From: Erysipelothrix sp.
Lineage (GTDB): Bacteria > Bacillota_I > Bacilli_A > Erysipelotrichales > Erysipelotrichaceae
Direction of reading: 5' to 3'
DNA length: 46,537 nucleotides
Assembly (NCBI GenBank): GCA_018335655.1
Contig: JAGXRX010000043.1
Location: forward strand, 1 to 46,537
Position numbers and translations under genes: made by a program. Below the pieces are notes generated by a model that did not search any database, was not told the DNA's origin, and saw only the letters and a program-made list of their open reading frames with translations. Shown one piece after another: positions 41,736-46,537 of the stretch. How positions within the stretch are numbered: position 1 is the stretch's first letter; each line of letters starts with the position of its first letter.

Positions 41736-42209
41736 ATGAAAAATATAGAAGCCTTACTTTTGCAGCGAGGCGTCACTAAGCTTGATATTATTGAGTGCGT
41801 CTATTTCTTGCAATCACAATATTTCGAGAATCTAGACAAAAATATTATTGAGCATTATGTTGACAGTGTCCTTAATAAGCGTGAAGTTCAACATGCGATT
41901 GCTACTGGCATTGCTATTGATATGGCATGTGAGCAAAGATCATTCGGGAGCGAAGAACTTCAAAACATTATTCTTAATGATGAAGGATTGTTTGGAGTTG
42001 ATGAGGTGTTGGCTTATGGAATATGCAACTTATATGGATCCATTGCATTGACCAATTTCGGATATATCGATAAAATTAAACCAGGTATTATTGGGATACT
42101 TAATGATGATCATGATCATCAATGTAATACATTTTTAGATGATATAGTAGGAGCAGTTGCTGCAGCCGCAGCATCCAAGCTCGCACATGACAGGGAGAAT
42201 ATAAAATGA
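41736..42209 (+). CDS. Phosphatidylglycerophosphatase A-related protein (YutG type)
   Basis: 157 aa. Clear match in my reading to the PgpA-like proteins of Gram-positives: LLLQRGVTKLDIIECVYFLQ at the start, KREVQHAIATGIAIDMA, NDEGLFGVDEVLAYGI, NFGYIDKIKPGIIGILNDD and CNTFLDDIVGAVAAA, the end motif. Unlike enterobacterial PgpA it lacks strong membrane helices. It would dephosphorylate phosphatidylglycerophosphate for phosphatidylglycerol synthesis; the assignment of activity is by family. Ribosome-binding site AGAAAGGAAG. First gene of a four-gene operon; its stop overlaps the next start. Confidence 0.9.
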   Translation: MKNIEALLLQRGVTKLDIIECVYFLQSQYFENLDKNIIEHYVDSVLNKREVQHAIATGIAIDMACEQRSFGSEELQNIILNDEGLFGVDEVLAYGICNLYGSIALTNFGYIDKIKPGIIGILNDDHDHQCNTFLDDIVGAVAAAAASKLAHDRENIK

Positions 42210-42610
42210 AAAAATTACTAATCTTACTCGCACTTACTTTAGCTTTGATGGGTTGCGCAAATGAATCATTTAAATCAACACCAGCAGCACAAGTAACTTC
42301 AAAACTCGTCAATCTAGAATCAGCTATCATTGTCTTTGGACAATCTACATGTTCTGCATGTACAGAATTTAAACCTGTACTAGAAGAAGTTATTAAAAAC
42401 TATCCTAATACTCCTATATATTATGTAGAGACAGACAAAGATAATAGCAGTGATGTTGCTACATTAACACAAACTTATTTACCAAATGCTACAGTTACTC
42501 CAATCACTTATTTCTTTGTTGATGGAGTCCTTGTAAGACAAGAAGTAGGATACTTTAGATATAGTCAACTTAAATCCTTTTTAATTGAGACAGGATTTAT
42601 CAGCGAATAA
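42206..42610 (+). CDS. Thioredoxin-like lipoprotein
   Basis: 134 aa. A lipoprotein signal (KKLLILLALTLALMGC, lipobox LMGC, cysteine about residue 17) is followed by a thioredoxin fold with active site FGQSTCSACTEFKPVLEEV (CSAC) and a cis-proline in VTPITYFFVDG. It should sit on the outer face of the membrane and reduce or form disulfides, or carry electrons to another enzyme. It overlaps pgpA by ATGA and the AAC(3)-like gene by one base. The partner is unknown. Confidence 0.9.
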   Translation: MKKLLILLALTLALMGCANESFKSTPAAQVTSKLVNLESAIIVFGQSTCSACTEFKPVLEEVIKNYPNTPIYYVETDKDNSSDVATLTQTYLPNATVTPITYFFVDGVLVRQEVGYFRYSQLKSFLIETGFISE

Positions 42611-43275
42611 TGCTTGATAAAAAAGATTGGCAATCCCTACTTAGAGATTGTGATATCCATAAAGGTGACATCATTATCATCGGTGGATCACTTTTGAATG
42701 AAGTAAATACTATTGACGGATGGCCAACGTGTGTTGAGGCATTGTTAGGAATGGTTGGGGCTGAGGGGACGCTTATGAGTGTGTTCAAGAATCCTCGAAG
42801 CGAACCGTTACATCAAGATCCACACATTAGTAAAAATCTAAGACATAAGATAGTTAAACAATGGAATCAATCTTCCTATGCGATTAATGTAACTCATCCT
42901 TTAGAAATTGCATTTATGATGCACGATGAAATGAGAAGTATCTATCATGCAGGATATCGCTTTTATGCGATAGGAAAATATGCTCCTTTTATAGTTAGAA
43001 AAGTATTACATCATTTTCCACTTCATGATGATGGACCACTTCAAGCTGCAATTAAACTTAAAGCTAAGTGTCTACACTTTGGTGAAGATGAATCATGGAT
43101 CGTATCATCTCTAGTTGGACAAGCAATAAATGTGAACAGTGGAGTTATAAATATTGATGGTGTAGCAAAATGGGACACATTCTTAGATAAAGAACCAGCA
43201 AATGAAGTGAATCCTACTTATACATGGAATATTGATGAGGAGAAGATAAAACTATATGAACTCAATAAATATTAA
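42610..43275 (+). CDS. Divergent AAC(3)-like acetyltransferase
   Basis: 221 aa. It resembles the aminoglycoside 3-N-acetyltransferase/YokD fold: KGDIIIIGGSLL where AAC(3) has a similar GD-x-(L/I)-(L/V)-x-H-x-S segment, then GWPTCVEALLGMVGAEGTLM and a THPLEIAFMMHDEM stretch matching the Arg-x-x-His-Pro catalytic region. It is shorter than true AAC(3) enzymes (usually above 250 aa) and lacks some conserved residues, so antibiotic modification should not be assumed. The substrate is unknown. It is coupled to the lipoprotein gene (TAATG) and overlaps the GNAT gene. Confidence 0.7.
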   Translation: MLDKKDWQSLLRDCDIHKGDIIIIGGSLLNEVNTIDGWPTCVEALLGMVGAEGTLMSVFKNPRSEPLHQDPHISKNLRHKIVKQWNQSSYAINVTHPLEIAFMMHDEMRSIYHAGYRFYAIGKYAPFIVRKVLHHFPLHDDGPLQAAIKLKAKCLHFGEDESWIVSSLVGQAINVNSGVINIDGVAKWDTFLDKEPANEVNPTYTWNIDEEKIKLYELNKY

Positions 43276-43684
43276 ATTTGTAAAAGGGAAAAAAGCTATT
43301 CTTGAGACAGGACCATTAAGATTAGAGGTATTTGAACAAGAACAAGGCTTTGTGGACGAGTTTGATGAGTTTGATGAAGCAAGCATTCATGTCATTATAA
43401 AACATGATGATCAAGTCATAGCCTCGGGCCGTATGTATGAAGAACACCCAGGGATATATCATCTTGGTAGAATAGTAGTTAAAAAAGAATATCGTGCATC
43501 AGGTTATGGTCGTGTTGTGGTAAGTCAATTAGTTGAACATGCTAAAACATTGAATGCTAAACAGTGTGTACTTTCATCGCAAACCCATGCATGTAGATTT
43601 TATGAGCTATGTGGGTTTGTAAAAGATGGGCCAGTCATTTACGAACAAAACCAACCTCATCAAATGATGATATATAATATATAA
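43256..43684 (+). CDS. GNAT-family N-acetyltransferase
   Basis: 142 aa. GNAT core with LRLEVFEQEQGFVDEFDEFD at the start (LRxxVFxxEQ pattern of ElaA/YjcF-type proteins), the IVVKKEYRASGYGRVVVSQL acetyl-CoA loop (R-x-x-G-x-G form) and FYELCGFVKDGPVI at the end. Cytosolic; substrate unknown. It starts 20 nt inside the AAC(3)-like gene, with GAGGAGAAG upstream. It is the last gene of the pgpA operon and is followed by a two-way terminator. Confidence 0.9.
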   Translation: MNSINIKFVKGKKAILETGPLRLEVFEQEQGFVDEFDEFDEASIHVIIKHDDQVIASGRMYEEHPGIYHLGRIVVKKEYRASGYGRVVVSQLVEHAKTLNAKQCVLSSQTHACRFYELCGFVKDGPVIYEQNQPHQMMIYNI

Positions 43685-43687
43685 TGT

Positions 43688-43727
43688 AAAACGCCTTCAA
43701 GATCTCTTGGAGGCGTTTGCTTTTTAT
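43688..43727. terminator. Bidirectional terminator
   Basis: Long stem AAACGCCTTCAAG / CTTGGAGGCGTTT (one T-G pair) with a short loop; T-run after and A-rich before. Confidence 0.85.
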
Positions 43728-43728
43728 A

Positions 43729-44217
43729 CTATTTCTTTGATAGTTTCTTTTCGATTAATGATGTAATAGCTTTAAATGTTTTTTCTTCTAATTCATCAAA
43801 GCGATTGAAGTGAAATGAGTCAATATCAAGAACTCCAACACCTTGACCATTGACCACAATCGGAATGACAAGTTCAGAATTCGATGCGCTATCACATGCG
43901 ATATGTCCTTCAAACTTATGAACATCAGGAATGTTTTGTAGTGAAAGATTTGCGAAAGCAGTCCCACATACACCAGATCCTACTTTAATGCGAGTGCAAG
44001 CTAGTTTACCTTGAAAAGGCCCTAACACAAGTTCATCATTTTTATATAAATAGAAACCAACCCAGTTTAGTCCTTCAACAATATCCATAATTACTGCAGA
44101 AACATTAGCATAGTTTGCAATCGCATCATCTTCATCCATGAGCACATGTTCGATTTGGGATACTAATAACTCATATAATTCTTCACGTTCTTGTGGTTTT
44201 TGTGTTGGTACGTACAT
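43729..44217 (-). CDS. msrC: Free methionine-(R)-sulfoxide reductase, GAF fold
   Basis: 162 aa. GAF-domain enzyme that reduces free methionine-R-sulfoxide. All three family cysteines are visible: KLACTRI, GSGVCGTAF and HIACDSASNSELVIP. WVGFYLY and VLDIDSFHFNRFDE complete the pocket. The start ATG 44217 follows GAGGACC by a few bases; the longer frame runs over a TATAAT that looks like the -10 box. It is a single-gene oxidative defence unit divergent from the thiamine transporter. Confidence 0.9.
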   Translation of the reverse strand: MYVPTQKPQEREELYELLVSQIEHVLMDEDDAIANYANVSAVIMDIVEGLNWVGFYLYKNDELVLGPFQGKLACTRIKVGSGVCGTAFANLSLQNIPDVHKFEGHIACDSASNSELVIPIVVNGQGVGVLDIDSFHFNRFDELEEKTFKAITSLIEKKLSKK

Positions 44218-44269
44218 AATCGGTCCTCGTTCTTTTAAAATATTATACACTATGGTACACTCTTTGTGT

Positions 44270-44347
44270 GAAACAGGGGAGCCGCAAGGCTGAGAATGTC
44301 ATCAAACCCTATCACCTGATCTAGATAATACTAGCGTAGGGAGTTTC
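44270..44347 (+). ncRNA. TPP riboswitch (THI box)
   Basis: Closing stem GAAAC / GTTTC, then GGGGAGCC with GGCTGAGA, ACCCT, CACCTGATCTAGATAATACT and GCGTAGGGA: all conserved THI-element blocks in order. It should bind thiamine pyrophosphate and lower expression of the downstream transporter. Confidence 0.96.
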
Positions 44348-44354
44348 AAAACCT

Positions 44355-44373
44355 GCGCCTCATATGGAGGTGT
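44355..44373 (+). promoter_or_regulatory. Shine-Dalgarno-sequestering hairpin of the TPP riboswitch
   Basis: GCGCCTC pairs with GAGGTGT (two G-T pairs), loop ATATG, hiding the GGAGG of thiT. No T-run follows, so control is probably at translation initiation. Confidence 0.65.
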
Positions 44374-44375
44374 AC

Positions 44376-44855
44376 ATGAACACAAAAGATCTAGTAAAAC
44401 TTTCTTTCTACTTGTCCATATTCTTTGTATTGGACTATATTTCCAACACGTTTAATTTCTTTAGGATGCCTCAAGGCGGAGTCTTAGGATTAGGTGTTAT
44501 CGCCTTAATGCTTGCCGCGTATGATATGGGATGGAAAAAGGGACTTCTTGTCGCTTTAGTCTCAGTAATACTTCAAAACTTTGTTAACCCACTCTATGTA
44601 GTGGCTTTCCCACAAGTTTTCTTAGATTACATCTTTGCATTTGGTATTTATGGCTTAGTACCACTATTTGGTCCTGTATGGTTAGGCGTAATAGGTGTCA
44701 ACGTTCTTCGCTTCATTTCACACGTTCTTTCAGGTGTGCTTTACTTTGAAGCAGGTTGGTTCGCATCCATTGCCTACAATGCTTGGTATATGGTGCCAAC
44801 GCTTATCGTATCTTTATTAGTTATTCCAGTTCTAAAAACAAGATTATTTAAATAA
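44376..44855 (+). CDS. thiT: Thiamine ECF transporter substrate-binding subunit
   Basis: 159 aa with six membrane helices. ThiT features: MPQGGVLGLGVIALMLAAYDMGWKKG (loop 1 region), LQNFVNPLYVVAFPQVFLDYIFAFG and a final EAGWFASIAYNAWYMVPT, whose tryptophan, tyrosine and asparagine residues match the thiamine pocket of known ThiT. It needs the shared EcfA/A'/T module, not in the window. ATG 44376 follows GGAGG by 5 nt; the in-frame ATG at 44364 lies before that site. The TPP riboswitch confirms the thiamine role. Confidence 0.95.
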   Translation: MNTKDLVKLSFYLSIFFVLDYISNTFNFFRMPQGGVLGLGVIALMLAAYDMGWKKGLLVALVSVILQNFVNPLYVVAFPQVFLDYIFAFGIYGLVPLFGPVWLGVIGVNVLRFISHVLSGVLYFEAGWFASIAYNAWYMVPTLIVSLLVIPVLKTRLFK

Positions 44856-44869
44856 GAAGGAGATTACAG

Positions 44870-45409
44870 ATGCAACTCGATGTTGGACAAACAATATACA
44901 TTCAAAGTTATAAGTATGACGGTAGTCTACATCGAACTTGGTCAAAGGCAACAGTCCTCGATGTTAAAGAACATGTTATTGTAGTGATGACCTACAAAAC
45001 ATGGGTTATTGAATCAGATGGACGCCGGTGGTTTACGAAAGAACCTGCAGTATGTTTCTTCTTTCCAAACGAATGGTACAACATTATCGCAATGATTCGT
45101 AAAACAGGTATATTCTATTATTGTAATATTGCAACCCCTGTCTTATATGATGGTGAGGCACTAAAGAATATTGACTTAGACTTAGATGTTAAAGTCTTTC
45201 CAGATGGGACACATATAGTCCTTGATGAAGATGAATTTGAGTTACATCAATATGCCATGGACTATCCTGACGATATCATTCACATTTCTAGAAAAGCTTT
45301 AGACCAAATCGTTGAGTTAATTAAACAGCAACAGTATCCATTTCATAAACAAACAATCTATGACTATTTAGATCTGTTCTCAAAAAATCACAAGGTGTCA
45401 TCGCTTTAA
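44870..45409 (+). CDS. ntdP: DUF402 protein, nucleoside tri-/diphosphate phosphatase (NtdP type)
   Basis: 179 aa. DUF402 with GQTIYIQSYKYDGSLHRTW at the start, AVCFFFPNEWYNIIAMIRK, and the metal-site region with FYYCNIATPVLYDGEALKNI, then DLDLDVKVFPDG and LDEDEFE aspartates and glutamates. Relatives in Bacillus and Staphylococcus hydrolyse nucleoside tri- and diphosphates. Ribosome-binding site AAGAAGGAG. It is 14 nt after thiT, so likely shares its transcript and riboswitch, although its metabolic link to thiamine is unclear. The terminator overlaps its stop. Confidence 0.9.
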   Translation: MQLDVGQTIYIQSYKYDGSLHRTWSKATVLDVKEHVIVVMTYKTWVIESDGRRWFTKEPAVCFFFPNEWYNIIAMIRKTGIFYYCNIATPVLYDGEALKNIDLDLDVKVFPDGTHIVLDEDEFELHQYAMDYPDDIIHISRKALDQIVELIKQQQYPFHKQTIYDYLDLFSKNHKVSSL

Positions 45410-45428
45410 GCGGACACCTTGTTTTATT
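45390..45428 (+). terminator. Intrinsic terminator overlapping the ntdP stop
   Basis: Ten-pair stem ACAAGGTGTC / GACACCTTGT with a 13-nt loop holding a mini-stem CGCTTTAAGCG; T-rich tail. Confidence 0.85.
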
Positions 45429-45461
45429 TATCAAAAAAAGAAAAAAAGCATCATAAATCAG

Positions 45462-45490
45462 TTGACTTTACTATGCCCCTTTGATATTAT
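45462..45490 (+). promoter_or_regulatory. rRNA operon promoter
   Basis: -35 TTGACT, 17-nt spacer, -10 TATTAT, preceded by an A-rich stretch that could act as an UP element. Confidence 0.75.
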
Positions 45491-45496
45491 AGTAAG

Positions 45497-45655
45497 GCAC
45501 CTAAGCGGTGCAAACATGGATCTTTGAAAACTAAATAGGAAACAACAAGTACAAACTTTATGGTCCATCGCAAGATGAATCAAAATGTCAAACAAAAAAA
45601 ATGCCTCGATTTATCGAGGCGGATAACACAATAGCTAGAATACAAAACGAGCTAA
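45497..45655 (+). other. rRNA leader with hairpins and an antitermination-like segment
   Basis: Hairpin GCACC / GGTGC, then ATCTTTGAAAACTAAATAGG, a sequence usual in Gram-positive rRNA leaders, then a second hairpin GCCTCGAT / ATCGAGGC at 45603-45620. No coding gene. Confidence 0.65.

Positions 45656-46537
<882 letters not shown>

Noticed and set aside
42610-43275. Aminoglycoside resistance gene
   Set aside because: Too short and divergent for a functional AAC(3), and it sits in a housekeeping-like operon with no mobile element.

Overview
The window reads as a chromosomal segment of an AT-rich, low-GC Gram-positive bacterium. The partial 16S gene at the right end, recalled by eye and not searched, looks most like the class Erysipelotrichia (Erysipelothrix and relatives). 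Other pointers agree: CIRCE/HrcA heat-shock control, a THI-box thiamine transporter gene, a BusR-type regulator, ScrK-type fructokinase, PepF, a YutG-type PgpA and an NtdP-type DUF402 protein. The standard bacterial code fits, because tryptophan is TGG throughout and TGA acts as a stop.

Layout, left to right. (1) 1-2.1 kb: the end of a sensor histidine kinase, then a leftward operon of an unknown 122-aa protein, NfeD and an SPFH/stomatin protein. (2) 2.2-6.4 kb: peptidoglycan precursor block with an alpha/beta hydrolase, a MurF-type ligase carrying a membrane domain, a Nudix protein and Ddl. (3) 6.4-10.1 kb: two tandem MgtE magnesium transporters, then DeoD and a metal-chaperone-like mini-protein without cysteines. 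(4) 10.1-14.3 kb: a gene-poor, AT-rich stretch with tRNA-Ser, tRNA-Asp and tRNA-Gly, a PAS-GGDEF-HD-GYP gene split by one in-frame stop, and a 37-aa hydrophobic small ORF. (5) 14.3-20.7 kb: murB, a DUF1295/DUF2177 membrane pair, gnd-zwf-HAD (oxidative pentose phosphate pathway) and a nitroreductase. (6) 20.7-25.9 kb: Hsp20 under two CIRCE operators, a SWIM protein, a CNNM/CorC-type transporter behind a 30-aa leader ORF, manA-scrK and an AhpD-like protein. (7) 25.9-34.6 kb: a leftward pair (membrane protein and ZIP transporter), then HAD-pepF, a BusR-like regulator with a papain-fold hydrolase, an MFS transporter, a VOC dioxygenase-like protein and a DHFR-family protein. (8) 34.8-41.6 kb: a leftward DEAD-box helicase, a short peptide gene with its own promoter and terminator, an ankyrin/EF-G-like pair, and leftward sodA and carboxypeptidase Taq. 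(9) 41.7-45.4 kb: pgpA, a thioredoxin-like lipoprotein, an AAC(3)-like protein and a GNAT protein; leftward free-methionine sulfoxide reductase; TPP riboswitch-thiT-ntdP. (10) 45.4 kb to the end: rRNA promoter, leader and the 5' part of 16S rRNA.

Most of the window is ordinary housekeeping packed tightly, with ATGA overlaps and terminators that overlap stop codons. The observations most worth a second look are: the peptide-plus-terminator unit in front of the ankyrin/EF-G-like pair; four genes whose -10 box lies only 6-7 nt before the ATG (predicted leaderless mRNAs); the stop codon inside the cyclic-di-GMP gene; the membrane-anchored MurF; a membrane protein with a papain-fold-like histidine motif; a perfect inverted repeat between two divergent promoters; and a G7 tract in the helicase promoter region. 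No insertion sequence, prophage or CRISPR array was seen.
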